This document shows, piece after piece, positions 35,475 through 44,014 of a stretch of DNA of 64,000 nucleotides. A program made the position numbers and the translations under genes. Below the pieces are notes generated by a model, which worked only from the letters and a program-made list of their open reading frames with translations, made no database searches and was not told where the DNA came from. This DNA is from Paractinoplanes abujensis (GTDB taxonomy: Bacteria; Actinomycetota; Actinomycetes; Mycobacteriales; Micromonosporaceae), in NCBI RefSeq assembly GCF_014204895.1, contig NZ_JACHMF010000001.1:7440001-7504000 (forward strand), read 5' to 3'. Numbering within the stretch: position 1 is the first letter of the stretch; each line of letters starts with the position of its first letter.

Positions 35475-36107
35475 GTGTCCGAGGTAAAGATCAGCGCCGA
35501 GCCCCGCACCGAGTTCGGCAAGGGTGGTGCCCGCCGCACGCGCCGGGCCGGTTTGGTGCCCGCCGTGCTTTACGGGCACGGCGAGAAGCCGGTGCACATC
35601 GCGCTGCCGGCCCGTGAGTTCGCGGCCGCCATCCGGCACGGTGGGCTCAACACCGTGTTCACCATCGACATCGCCGGTGCTTCGGGCGCCACGCTGGCCC
35701 TGCCCAAGGCCATCCAGCGTGACCCGATCAAGGACACCTACGAGCACGTCGACCTGATCATCGTCAAGCGTGGCGAGAAGGTCCAGGTCGACGTCCCCGT
35801 GACGCTGGTCGGCGAGGCCGCCCGCAACACCCTGGTCGTCAACGAGTCCAACACGCTGGCCGTGGTCGCCGAGGCCATGCACCTGCCGTCCGGCTTCGAG
35901 GTGTCGATCGAGGGCCTCGAGGCGGGCGCCCAGGTCACCGCGGCCGATGTGCAGCTGCCCAGCGGCACCGAACTGGCCGTCGAGCCCGACTTCGTGCTGG
36001 CGATCGTCTCCCAGGCGCAGACCGCCGAGCAGCTCGAGGGTGACACCGCCGAGGGCGGCGAAGAGGCCGCCGAGGGCGGCGAAGAGGCTGCTTCCACCGA
36101 GGAGTAG
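35475..36107 (+). CDS. rplY: 50S ribosomal protein L25 (CTC family)
   Basis: A 210-residue L25/Ctc protein binding 5S rRNA. The start is GTG 35475 with CAGGAG seven bases upstream. N-terminal domain: SEVKISAEPRTEFGKGGARR, TRRAGLVPAVLYGHGEKPVHI; the C-terminal beta domain has DVQLPSGTELAVEPDFVLAIV. The tail is acidic with duplicated AEGGEEA units. It is followed by a hairpin and then pth, the usual pairing. Confidence 0.95.
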   Translation: MSEVKISAEPRTEFGKGGARRTRRAGLVPAVLYGHGEKPVHIALPAREFAAAIRHGGLNTVFTIDIAGASGATLALPKAIQRDPIKDTYEHVDLIIVKRGEKVQVDVPVTLVGEAARNTLVVNESNTLAVVAEAMHLPSGFEVSIEGLEAGAQVTAADVQLPSGTELAVEPDFVLAIVSQAQTAEQLEGDTAEGGEEAAEGGEEAASTEE

Positions 36108-36139
36108 AAATCCTCGCCTAGTCGGCGTACGAGCAGTGA

Positions 36140-36172
36140 CCGGGGAAAGTGCCACGCAGGCACTTTCCCCGG
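36140..36172 (+). terminator. Hairpin between rplY and pth
   Basis: A perfect 14-bp stem, CCGGGGAAAGTGCC (36140-36153) with its complement at 36159-36172, has loop ACGCA. It lies 33 nt after the rplY stop and 25 nt before the pth start. Confidence 0.8.
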
Positions 36173-36196
36173 ACTCGTGTCTGGAGGGGAACGGCA

Positions 36197-36784
36197 GTGA
36201 GCGACGAGTCGCCGTGGCTGGTGGTCGGGCTCGGTAACCCGGGCAAGGAGTACGCCGGCAACCGGCACAACGTGGGCTTCATGGTGGCCGACCTGCTGGC
36301 GTCCCGGGTGGGCGGCAAGTTCGGCCGGGCCAAGCGCGCCCACACCGAGGTGGCCGAGGGGAGGCTGGGCTTCGGTGGCCCGAAAATCGTGCTGTTGAAG
36401 CCGCTGACCTACATGAACCTGTCCGGCGCGCCTGTGGTCTCGCTCGCACAGTTCTTCAAAGTGCCGGTAGAGAACGTGATTGCCGTGCACGATGAGCTGG
36501 ATGTGCCTTTCGGGCAGATACGAGCCAAACGTGGCGGTGGTGAAGGTGGCCACAACGGCCTGCGGTCCATGTCGAAGTCCTTGGCGAGCAAGGAGTACGC
36601 CCGGGTTCGCTTCGGCGTCGGCCGTCCGCCGGGGCGGCAGGATCCGGCCGACTTCGTGCTCTCCGACTTCTCCGGCGCCGAACGCAAGGAGCTGGAGTTC
36701 CTCGTCGACCGGGCGGCCGACGTAGTCGAGGCGATCGTGCTCGAGGGCGTGGAGTGGGCGCAGAACAAATACCACGGCGGTTGA
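36197..36784 (+). CDS. pth: Peptidyl-tRNA hydrolase
   Basis: A 195-residue enzyme that recycles peptidyl-tRNA. GTG 36197 is used, with GGAGGGG upstream; the ATG at 36149 would run through the hairpin. LVVGLGNPGKEYAGNRHNVGF carries the catalytic His, TYMNLSGAPV and VHDELDVPFGQIRAKRGGG the Asp, and GHNGLRSM is the substrate loop. Confidence 0.95.
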   Translation: MSDESPWLVVGLGNPGKEYAGNRHNVGFMVADLLASRVGGKFGRAKRAHTEVAEGRLGFGGPKIVLLKPLTYMNLSGAPVVSLAQFFKVPVENVIAVHDELDVPFGQIRAKRGGGEGGHNGLRSMSKSLASKEYARVRFGVGRPPGRQDPADFVLSDFSGAERKELEFLVDRAADVVEAIVLEGVEWAQNKYHGG

Positions 36785-36924
36785 TCTCGCGGGGTCGGAA
36801 TAAATAGATCGTATGGGCGGTTTTGTCCGCCTCCGGTCCCGTGACGCTCTTGACCGCCCGACCGTTGGTCAGACGTATGCACCGATTCGGTGCAGATTGA
36901 CTGTCGGATTGGGGGAGGTGCGGG

Positions 36925-38769
36925 ATGCGGCGGGACCTGTCCGCGACGGAGGCGGTGCTGGCCCAGCCGACTGTGCTGTTGCCGGCGATCCGGCCGGTGC
37001 GGCCCCCTGTGCACCCGCCCGAGGGCTACGGCCGGTCGAACCATCCGCCGGCCAACCAGGGACCGCGCCGCTCGAAGATCCCGGCCCCGGTGGTGCCGCT
37101 GAGCCCGCCCCCGGCCGGCGCGGGAACCAGCGCCGCGGTGATGGACCAGGCCACGACCACGACGCGCCCGAACGCGGGGCCGCCGACCACCCAGGACCGG
37201 CCGGACAACGCGCCGCCGCTGGTGACCCGGGGCCGGACCGACCCGGCGCACAACCGGGCGATCGACCGGCACTGGTCCGAGCGGCCCAACCGGTCGGCGG
37301 CGGCCCGGCCCGCGGCCCGGCCTTTCGTCCGCGTCCGGGGCCGGCACGCGGCCATGTCGAGGCGGCAGCGCTGGGAGCGCCGCTACGTCCGTTCGCTGGT
37401 GCTGTGCGACCTGGTGGCAGGCACGGCGGCCGGTGCGGCCACCTTCGGGCTCCGCTTCGGCGACGAGGTGACCAGCTACAACCTCGCGTACATGATCCTG
37501 TCGACGCTGCTGCCGGTGCTGCTGCTGGCCGTGCTCGCGGTCGCCCGGGCCTACGAGCGCAGGTATCTCTTCGTCGGCACCGACGAATATCAGCGGGTGC
37601 TCCGGGGCGGGGTCGGCCTCATCGCCGGGGTGTCAGTGGTGTCGTACGGGCTCGATCTCGATCTCGCCCGGGGTTATGTCCTGGCCGCTCTCCCGGCCGC
37701 GATCGTGTCGTCCGTGGTGCTGCGGTTCGCGCTCCGCAAGCGGCTGCACCTGACGCGGTCGCGCGGCGAGAGCATGCGCCGGGTGATCCTGGTCGGGCAC
37801 GAGCTCTCGGTCATCGGCATGACCCGTCAGCTGCGACGGGAGCGCTATCACGGGCTCGAGGTGGTCGGCGCCTGCCTGCCGCCGGGGCACGACGGCGTGG
37901 GCGTGGGCGGGCCGCAGGGCCTGACCGTCTACGGCACGTTCGAGGACGTCGCGGGCGCGGTCGAGCAGGCCGACGCCGACACCGTGGTCGTGCTGAGCTG
38001 CCCCGAGCTCGACGGCGAGGCCGTGCGCCGGCTGGCCTGGCGGCTGGAACGCGACGAGATCGACCTCGTCGTGGCGAGCGCGCTGGTCGACGTGGCGGGG
38101 GCGCGCACCACCATCCGGCCGTTCGACGGGCTGCCCATGCTGCACGTCGAGCACCCGCGCCTGCACGGCGGATCGCGCCTGGTCAAGGAGGCCTTCGACC
38201 GCCTCGGCGCGCTCGCGCTATTGATGATCTTCGGTCCGCTGCTGCTCGGCGTCGCACTGGCGGTGCGATGCACGTCCCGGGGGCCGGTACTCTTTCGTCA
38301 GGTGCGGGTCGGTCGGGACGGTCGATTGTTCCGCATCTTCAAGTTCCGGAGCATGTATGTGGATGCCGAGGCGCGGCTGACCGAGCTGCGGCATCTGAAC
38401 GAGCACGACGGCGTGCTTTTCAAGATCCGTGACGACCCGCGGGTGACCCGGGTCGGGCGGTATCTGCGCCGGTTCTCGCTGGACGAGCTGCCGCAGCTGC
38501 TCAACGTGCTGCTGGGGCAGATGTCGCTGGTCGGGCCGCGGCCTCCGCTGCCGTCCGAGGTGGCGGCGTACGCCGACGACGTGCGGCGCCGGCTCGCCGT
38601 CAAGCCGGGCATGACAGGCCTGTGGCAGGTATCCGGACGTTCGGACCTGCCCTGGGAGGAAGCGGTCCGGTTGGACCTGCGCTATGTGGAGAACTGGACC
38701 CTCAGTTTGGATCTGGTGATCCTGTTGCGCACCATGACCGCAGTGGTGCGCTCCTCCGGAGCGTACTGA
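36925..38769 (+). CDS. Exopolysaccharide polyprenyl-phosphate sugar phosphotransferase
   Basis: A 614-residue WbaP/CpsE-type enzyme starting exopolysaccharide subunit assembly on undecaprenyl phosphate. About 150 disordered Pro/Arg-rich residues come first, then four membrane helices (about 155-270), a Rossmann-like CoA-binding-fold domain (about 290-410) and the C-terminal bacterial sugar transferase domain. The last has a membrane-embedded helix (LALLMIFGPLLLGVALAV), GPVLFRQVRVGRDGRLFRIF, KFRSMYVDAE, RVGRYLRRFSLDELPQLLNV, MSLVGPRPPLPSEV and KPGMTGLWQVSGRSDL. No other cluster genes are present in the window. Confidence 0.93.
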   Translation: MRRDLSATEAVLAQPTVLLPAIRPVRPPVHPPEGYGRSNHPPANQGPRRSKIPAPVVPLSPPPAGAGTSAAVMDQATTTTRPNAGPPTTQDRPDNAPPLVTRGRTDPAHNRAIDRHWSERPNRSAAARPAARPFVRVRGRHAAMSRRQRWERRYVRSLVLCDLVAGTAAGAATFGLRFGDEVTSYNLAYMILSTLLPVLLLAVLAVARAYERRYLFVGTDEYQRVLRGGVGLIAGVSVVSYGLDLDLARGYVLAALPAAIVSSVVLRFALRKRLHLTRSRGESMRRVILVGHELSVIGMTRQLRRERYHGLEVVGACLPPGHDGVGVGGPQGLTVYGTFEDVAGAVEQADADTVVVLSCPELDGEAVRRLAWRLERDEIDLVVASALVDVAGARTTIRPFDGLPMLHVEHPRLHGGSRLVKEAFDRLGALALLMIFGPLLLGVALAVRCTSRGPVLFRQVRVGRDGRLFRIFKFRSMYVDAEARLTELRHLNEHDGVLFKIRDDPRVTRVGRYLRRFSLDELPQLLNVLLGQMSLVGPRPPLPSEVAAYADDVRRRLAVKPGMTGLWQVSGRSDLPWEEAVRLDLRYVENWTLSLDLVILLRTMTAVVRSSGAY

Positions 38770-38792
38770 CGGCGTAGAGGAGCGGCTGAGAT

Positions 38793-39683
38793 ATGGGCGA
38801 GCGGACAGAGACGTCGGCGCGCGTGACCTCCCAGCGGGAGAGCAGTGACGGCGGCATCCCGCCGGTGAACGACGCGGCCTTCGCCCGCTGGCTGGCCGAC
38901 CGCGCGGGGCAGATCCTGCTCCAGACGCGCGACGAGCTGGGCTTCGCCGACGGCAAGGCGCTCAAGGCCGCCGGTGACAAGGCCGCGCATCACTTCATGC
39001 GGGCCGAGCTGGCCCGCTGGCGCCCCGCCGACGCCGTGCTCTCCGAGGAGGACGACCACGCCCGCGTCGCGTGGCAGGAGGGCGAGCACACCACCGTACG
39101 GCCCGAGCGCCTCGACTCCTCCCGCGTCTGGATCATCGACCCGCTCGACGGCACCCGCGAGTTCTCCGAGGAGGGCCGGGCCGACTGGGCCGTGCACGTC
39201 GCGCTGTGGACGGCCGACTGCTCGAGCCCGTCCTGCCTGGCCGCGGGCGCGGTGGCGATGCCGGCCCAGCACCGCACGATCGCCACCGACCATTCACCGG
39301 CGTATCCGCCCCTGCCGTTGAACGCGGCGACCGGCGGCCCGATCCGGATCGCGGCCAGCCGCACCCGCCCGCCCGCCTTCGTGACCGCCCTGGCCGAGGA
39401 GATCGGGGCCGAGCTGGTGCCGATGGGCTCGGCCGGCGTCAAGATCGCGGCAGTGATCAACGGCGATGCCGACGCGTACGTGCACGCCGGTGGCCAGTAC
39501 GAATGGGACTCGGCGGCGCCCGTCGCTGTGGCGTTGGCCACTGGCCTGCACGCTAGCCGAATCGATGGTTCTGAGCTGAAATACAACGAGGCCGACCCTA
39601 AGTTGCCGGACCTGGTGGTGTGCCGTAAGGATCTCGCTCCTCGGTTGCTTGCAGCGTTGCAGCGTCACCTTCCGTCAGAATGA
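38793..39683 (+). CDS. cysQ: 3'(2'),5'-bisphosphate nucleotidase (CysQ-like)
   Basis: A 296-residue inositol-monophosphatase-fold, Mg-dependent phosphatase. The metal sites are in EEDDHARV, IIDPLDGTREFSEEGRADWA and YEWDSAAPVAVALATGLHAS. CysQ removes PAP/PAPS produced by sulfate assimilation; the adjacent cysD-cysN genes on the same strand support this over an inositol phosphatase role. ATG 38793 follows AGGAGCGGCTGAG. Confidence 0.85.
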   Translation: MGERTETSARVTSQRESSDGGIPPVNDAAFARWLADRAGQILLQTRDELGFADGKALKAAGDKAAHHFMRAELARWRPADAVLSEEDDHARVAWQEGEHTTVRPERLDSSRVWIIDPLDGTREFSEEGRADWAVHVALWTADCSSPSCLAAGAVAMPAQHRTIATDHSPAYPPLPLNAATGGPIRIAASRTRPPAFVTALAEEIGAELVPMGSAGVKIAAVINGDADAYVHAGGQYEWDSAAPVAVALATGLHASRIDGSELKYNEADPKLPDLVVCRKDLAPRLLAALQRHLPSE

Positions 39684-39743
39684 CGGTTGTCTAAGGGCAA
39701 CATCCCCCCGCTGTAACTCCTAGATCAAGTCTGGAGCCCACCG

Positions 39744-40655
39744 ATGAGCCAGACGAAGCCGTACCGCGTTTCGCATCTGGATGCCCTCGAAGCCGAGAGC
39801 ATTTTCGTGATGCGCGAGGTGATGGCCGAGTTCGAGCGCCCTGTCCTGCTCTTCTCGGGCGGCAAGGACTCGATCGTGATGTTGCGTCTCGCCGAGAAGG
39901 CGTTCGCCCCCGCGCGCATCCCGTTCCCGGTCATGCACGTCGACACCGGCCACAACTTCGCCGAGGTGCTCGAATACCGCGACCAGCGGGTCGCCACGCT
40001 CGGCCTCAACCTGGTGGTGGCCAGCGTGCAGGAGGCGATCGACACCGGCCTCGTGCGCGAGCTGCCCGACGGCACCCGCAACCGGATCCAGACCCCGGTG
40101 CTGCTGGCCGCCGTCGAGAAGTACCGCTTCGACGCGCTGTTCGGCGGCGCCCGGCGCGACGAGGAGAAGGCCCGCGCCAAGGAGCGCATGTTCAGCTTCC
40201 GCGACGAGTTCGGCCAGTGGGACCCCAAGAACCAGCGGCCCGAGCTGTGGGCGCTCTACAACGGGCGGCACCACCCCGGCGAGTCGATCCGCGTCTTCCC
40301 GCTGTCCAACTGGACCGAGCTCGACGTCTGGCACTACATCGCCAAGGAGCAGATCCCGCTGCCGAGCATCTACTACGCGCACGACCGCGAGGTCGTCGAG
40401 CGCAACGGGATGTTCTACGCGGTCAACGAGTTCATCCGGCTTCGCGACGGCGAGACCTCGGAGGTCCGCCGGGTGCGTTACCGCACGGTGGGCGACGCCT
40501 CGCAGACCGCCGCCGTGCTCTCCGAGGCCGACACGGTGGACAAAGTGATCGACGAGGTCGCCGCCACCCGGATCACCGAGCGGGGCGCGACCCGCGGTGA
40601 CGACAAGGTCAGCGAGGCCGCGATGGAAGACCGCAAGCGAGAGGGTTACTTCTGA
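39744..40655 (+). CDS. cysD: Sulfate adenylyltransferase subunit 2
   Basis: A 303-residue PP-loop ATP pyrophosphatase. VLLFSGGKDSIVMLRLAEKAF is the SGGKDS loop; HVDTGHNFAEVLEYRD, FGGARRDEEKARAKER and NWTELDVWHYI are conserved CysD blocks. With CysN it makes adenosine 5'-phosphosulfate. It shares one base with cysN (TGATG). Confidence 0.96.
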   Translation: MSQTKPYRVSHLDALEAESIFVMREVMAEFERPVLLFSGGKDSIVMLRLAEKAFAPARIPFPVMHVDTGHNFAEVLEYRDQRVATLGLNLVVASVQEAIDTGLVRELPDGTRNRIQTPVLLAAVEKYRFDALFGGARRDEEKARAKERMFSFRDEFGQWDPKNQRPELWALYNGRHHPGESIRVFPLSNWTELDVWHYIAKEQIPLPSIYYAHDREVVERNGMFYAVNEFIRLRDGETSEVRRVRYRTVGDASQTAAVLSEADTVDKVIDEVAATRITERGATRGDDKVSEAAMEDRKREGYF

Positions 40656-41953
40656 TGAGCCAGGCCGTCCTGGAGACCGAGGCGGCGCCCGCGGCGCGCA
40701 TGGACCTGCTGCGGTTCGCCACCGCCGGCAGCGTGGACGACGGCAAGTCGACCCTGATCGGCCGGCTTCTGTACGACACCAAGACGATCTTCGCCGACCA
40801 GCTGGAAGCGGTCGAGGCCGCCAGCGCGTCCCGCGGCGACGAATACACCAACCTGGCGCTGCTCACCGACGGCCTGCGGGCCGAGCGCGAGCAGGGCATC
40901 ACGATCGACGTGGCGTACCGCTACTTCGCCACGCCGAAGCGCAAGTTCATCATCGCCGACACCCCGGGGCACATTCAGTACACCCGGAACATGGTCACCG
41001 GCGCCTCCACCGCCGACCTGGCGCTGATCCTGGTCGACGCGCGCAAGGGCCTGGTCGAGCAGTCCCGCCGGCACGCGTTCCTGACCAGCCTGCTGCGAGT
41101 GCCGCACCTGGTGCTCTGCATCAACAAGATGGACCTGGTGGACTGGGACAAGGCGGTCTACGACAAGATCGCCGACGAGTTCACCTCGTTCGCGGCCAAG
41201 CTCGAGATCGGCGACCTGACGATCATCCCGGTCTCCGCGCTGAACGGCGACAACATCGCCTCCCGCAGCGAGAACAGCCCGTGGTACGACGGTCCGTCGC
41301 TGCTGCACCACCTCGAGCACGTGCACATCGCCAGCGACCGCAATCTGGTCGACGTGCGGTTCCCCGTGCAATACGTGATCCGTCCGCAGTCGACGACCGT
41401 GACCGACTACCGCGGTTACGCCGGCCAGGTCGCCTCGGGCGTGCTCAAGCCGGGTGACGAGGTGATGGTGCTGCCGTCCGGCATGACCAGCACGATCGCC
41501 GGCATCGACACCGCCGACGGCCCGGTCGACGAGGCGTTTCCGCCCATGTCGGTCACCGTGCGGCTCAACGACGAGATCGACATCTCCCGCGGCGACATGA
41601 TCTGCCGGCCGCACAACGCGCCCGCGGTCGCGCAGGACATCGAGGCCATGGTCTGCTGGATGGACGAGTCGGCCCCGCTGCGGGTCGGCGCCAAGTACGC
41701 CATCAAGCACACCACCCGCTCGGCCCGTACGGTCGTGCGTGGCCTGCAGTATCGGCTGGACGTCAACACCCTGCACCGCGACGAGCAGGCCGACGCGCTG
41801 CAGCTCAACGAGATCGGCCGGGTGCGGCTGCGCACCACGGTGCCGCTGCTGGCCGACGAGTATCGCCGCAACCGCACGACGGGCGGCTTCATCCTTGTCG
41901 ACGAGGGCACCAACCGCACGGTCGGCGCCGGGATGATCATCGAAGCCCAGTAG
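40655..41953 (+). CDS. cysN: Sulfate adenylyltransferase subunit 1 (GTPase)
   Basis: A 432-residue EF-Tu-like GTPase driving APS formation. The G1 loop is GSVDDGKSTLIGRLLYDTKT, G3 DTPGHIQYTRNM, G4 NKMDLVDWDK; two beta-barrel domains follow. The protein ends after the barrels, so no APS-kinase (CysC) domain is fused, unlike mycobacterial CysNC. No cysC is nearby. Its 3' end overlaps the convergent STAS gene by 17 bp. Confidence 0.96.
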   Translation: MSQAVLETEAAPAARMDLLRFATAGSVDDGKSTLIGRLLYDTKTIFADQLEAVEAASASRGDEYTNLALLTDGLRAEREQGITIDVAYRYFATPKRKFIIADTPGHIQYTRNMVTGASTADLALILVDARKGLVEQSRRHAFLTSLLRVPHLVLCINKMDLVDWDKAVYDKIADEFTSFAAKLEIGDLTIIPVSALNGDNIASRSENSPWYDGPSLLHHLEHVHIASDRNLVDVRFPVQYVIRPQSTTVTDYRGYAGQVASGVLKPGDEVMVLPSGMTSTIAGIDTADGPVDEAFPPMSVTVRLNDEIDISRGDMICRPHNAPAVAQDIEAMVCWMDESAPLRVGAKYAIKHTTRSARTVVRGLQYRLDVNTLHRDEQADALQLNEIGRVRLRTTVPLLADEYRRNRTTGGFILVDEGTNRTVGAGMIIEAQ

Positions 41954-42767
41954 GGCGCTCGTCACGCAGGGCCGGCGGCAGTCGCGGGGAGTCGTTCCGC
42001 GGCTGCCGCCGGGCATCTTTGGCGCGCGGCTGCATGGTCGCCCAGACCACCTTGCCCGTACGGGTGGGCAGCGTGCCCCAGGCGATCGCCAGCGCACTGA
42101 CCACCTGCAGTCCCCGGCCGCGCTCGTCGAGCGGCCGATCCCGGCGCACACGGCTCGGTTTGATCCGGCGCGGCGGCTCGGTGACCCCGTCGGCCACGCT
42201 CAGGTGAATGCCCGCGCCCCGCAGACTGACCACGACCGTCATCTCCGTACGGGCGTGTTCGACCGCGTTGCTGACCAGTTCGCTCATCACCGACCGGCCC
42301 GGGTGCAGCAGTTGCACCCTGTCCCAGGCCAGGCACGCGTCGCTGACCAGGTTGCGGGCCAGCCTGGGGGCCTCGGGCTCGGGGGCGAGGGTCAGCACGA
42401 GCCGCTCGGTCAGCGGCAACCGGCTCGCGATGGCCACCCGGGCCTGCCGCACCTTGGCGTAGACGGGCAGGTAGTGCCGGGCGCCGAGACGCTGCATGCG
42501 GTCGGCCAGCGGCAGGTCGGGCGGGATGCACAGGGCCAGCTGCACCGGCGGCAGCATGGCGGCCGCGGTCCGCTGGGCCGTCATCCACGTGGTGGCGCTG
42601 GCCGCGGCCGGGTCGTCGAGTTCGGACAAATCGACGACGACCGCCTCGGGGTGCTCGGCCAGGCACTTCTTGAGCCGTTCGGTGGCGAGGTGCCACAGCC
42701 TGCGGTCCCACCGGCCACGGATGGTGAGAAGCACGACCGATGCGTCGGCATCGCTCTCGAGATGCAT
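41937..42767 (-). CDS. STAS-HATPase fusion, anti-sigma-type regulator
   Basis: A 276-residue fusion. ATG 42767 has GAGGAG eight bases upstream, preferred over ATG 42809. Residues about 1-100 form a STAS domain (TIRGRWDRRLWHLATERLKK, VVVDLSELDDPAAASATTWM). It lacks the DSSG-type phosphoserine of SpoIIAA. Residues about 115-250 form an HATPase_c_2 domain related to RsbW/SpoIIAB: VMSELVSNAVEHARTEM (N-box), VADGVTEPP in place of a strict DxGxG, RGRGLQVVSAL (G2). Such proteins act in partner-switching control of sigma factors. No sigma factor is adjacent. Confidence 0.85.
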   Translation of the reverse strand: MHLESDADASVVLLTIRGRWDRRLWHLATERLKKCLAEHPEAVVVDLSELDDPAAASATTWMTAQRTAAAMLPPVQLALCIPPDLPLADRMQRLGARHYLPVYAKVRQARVAIASRLPLTERLVLTLAPEPEAPRLARNLVSDACLAWDRVQLLHPGRSVMSELVSNAVEHARTEMTVVVSLRGAGIHLSVADGVTEPPRRIKPSRVRRDRPLDERGRGLQVVSALAIAWGTLPTRTGKVVWATMQPRAKDARRQPRNDSPRLPPALRDERPTGLR

Positions 42768-42883
42768 GGCGGGCTCCTCGGTCGGCAGACACGCTGCGCG
42801 CAGGGACATGCCGCCACGGTAATCGCGCCGACAGATCGTTTAGCCCGCCCTTAGCTCCCGCGAGTGATCGGACTTAAGTACTG

Positions 42884-42891
42884 CAACGTTG
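42884..42891. promoter_or_regulatory. LacI-type operator CAACGTTG at its own gene
   Basis: The palindrome CAACGTTG lies 15 bp before the regulator's GTG start, and TATAGT, a possible -10 element, follows immediately. The same octamer occurs twice before the arabinofuranosidase gene, so autoregulation is likely. Confidence 0.75.
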
Positions 42892-42905
42892 TATAGTCCA
42901 TCTCC

Positions 42906-43916
42906 GTGCCGCCGGGCCTCAAGGATGTCGCCGCGCGGGCCGGCGTGTCGATCAAGACGGTCTCCAATGTCGTCAACGGATATGTGCACGTGGCCCCGGC
43001 AACCCGTGCCCGCGTGCAGGCCGCCATCGAGGCGCTCGGCTACGTGCCCAACATCGCCGCCCGCCAGTTGCGCAGCGGCCGCTCCGGCGTGATCGCGCTG
43101 GCCGTGCCCGAGCTCCAGTCGCCCTACTTCGCCGAGATCGCCGGGCTGATCGTGCAGGCCGCCGAGCGCCGCTCGTGGACCGTGCTGATCGACCAGACCG
43201 ACGGCCACGCCGAACGCGAGCGCAACCTGGTCGCGGGCCTGCGCCGGCACGCCATCGACGGCCTGATCTTCAGCCCGCTGGCCCTGGCCGGCGAGGAATT
43301 GGCGCTGCGCGACGGCACCCCGATGGTGCTGCTCGGCGAGCGGGTCTGGCACGGCCCGGCCGACCACGTGGCGATCGACAACACCGCGGCCGCGGCCGAC
43401 GCCACCCGCCACCTGACCTCGCTCGGCCGCCGCCGGATCGCGGCCATCGGCGTGCAGGAGAGGCCCTCCGCGGTGACCGCGCACCAGCGCCTGGCCGGCT
43501 ACCGGGCCGCGCTCGCCGAGGCCGGGCTGCCCGCCGACCCGGCCCTCGAGATGTCCGCCGACGGTTTCCACCGGGCCGATGGCGCCGCCGCAATGGCCCG
43601 GCTGCTCGACTCGGCCGCGCCGCCGGACGCGGTGTTCTGCTTCAACGACTTGCTGGCCCTGGGCGCGCTGCGCACGCTGCTGTCGCGCGGGGTGTCGGTG
43701 CCGGCGGACGTCGCGGTGATCGGTTTCGACGACATCGAGGACGGGCGCTTCTCGACGCCCACGCTCAGCACGATCGCACCCGACGCGCCGCGGATCGCTC
43801 AGCTGGCCGTGGACCTGCTGGCCGAACGCCTGGGCGATGGCCCGGCGGCGGCCGGGGCGCCCCGTGAGCTGCGCGTGGAGCATCGACTGATCGTGCGCGA
43901 GAGCACCGCCGGCTGA
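42906..43916 (+). CDS. LacI-family regulator of arabinan utilisation
   Basis: A 336-residue LacI/GalR repressor. The helix-turn-helix is LKDVAARAGVSIKTVSNVVN and the hinge helix RARVQAAIEALGYVPNIAAR; QLRSGRSGVIALAVPELQSPY leads to a periplasmic-binding-fold effector domain (IGFDDIEDGRFSTPTLST). Start GTG 42906. It lies directly upstream of the GH51-transport operon, with identical operators before both. The effector is presumably arabinose or an arabino-oligosaccharide (inference). Confidence 0.93.
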   Translation: MPPGLKDVAARAGVSIKTVSNVVNGYVHVAPATRARVQAAIEALGYVPNIAARQLRSGRSGVIALAVPELQSPYFAEIAGLIVQAAERRSWTVLIDQTDGHAERERNLVAGLRRHAIDGLIFSPLALAGEELALRDGTPMVLLGERVWHGPADHVAIDNTAAAADATRHLTSLGRRRIAAIGVQERPSAVTAHQRLAGYRAALAEAGLPADPALEMSADGFHRADGAAAMARLLDSAAPPDAVFCFNDLLALGALRTLLSRGVSVPADVAVIGFDDIEDGRFSTPTLSTIAPDAPRIAQLAVDLLAERLGDGPAAAGAPRELRVEHRLIVRESTAG

Positions 43917-43980
43917 GCGAACGCCGCTCAACAACGGCCTTCATTTCGAGGATGTTTCAGGATGTTCTCGGCGACCTCTT

Positions 43981-44007
43981 TACAACGTTGAATCCAACGT
44001 TGTAAAA
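43981..44007. promoter_or_regulatory. Double LacI operator before the arabinan operon
   Basis: CAACGTTG occurs at 43983-43990 and 43995-44002. With flanks they form a larger perfect inverted repeat, TTACAACGTTG and CAACGTTGTAA around AATC. The octamers are 12 bp apart centre to centre, about one helical turn, and lie just before the ATG at 44015. Confidence 0.8.
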
Positions 44008-44014
44008 ACTCTGC

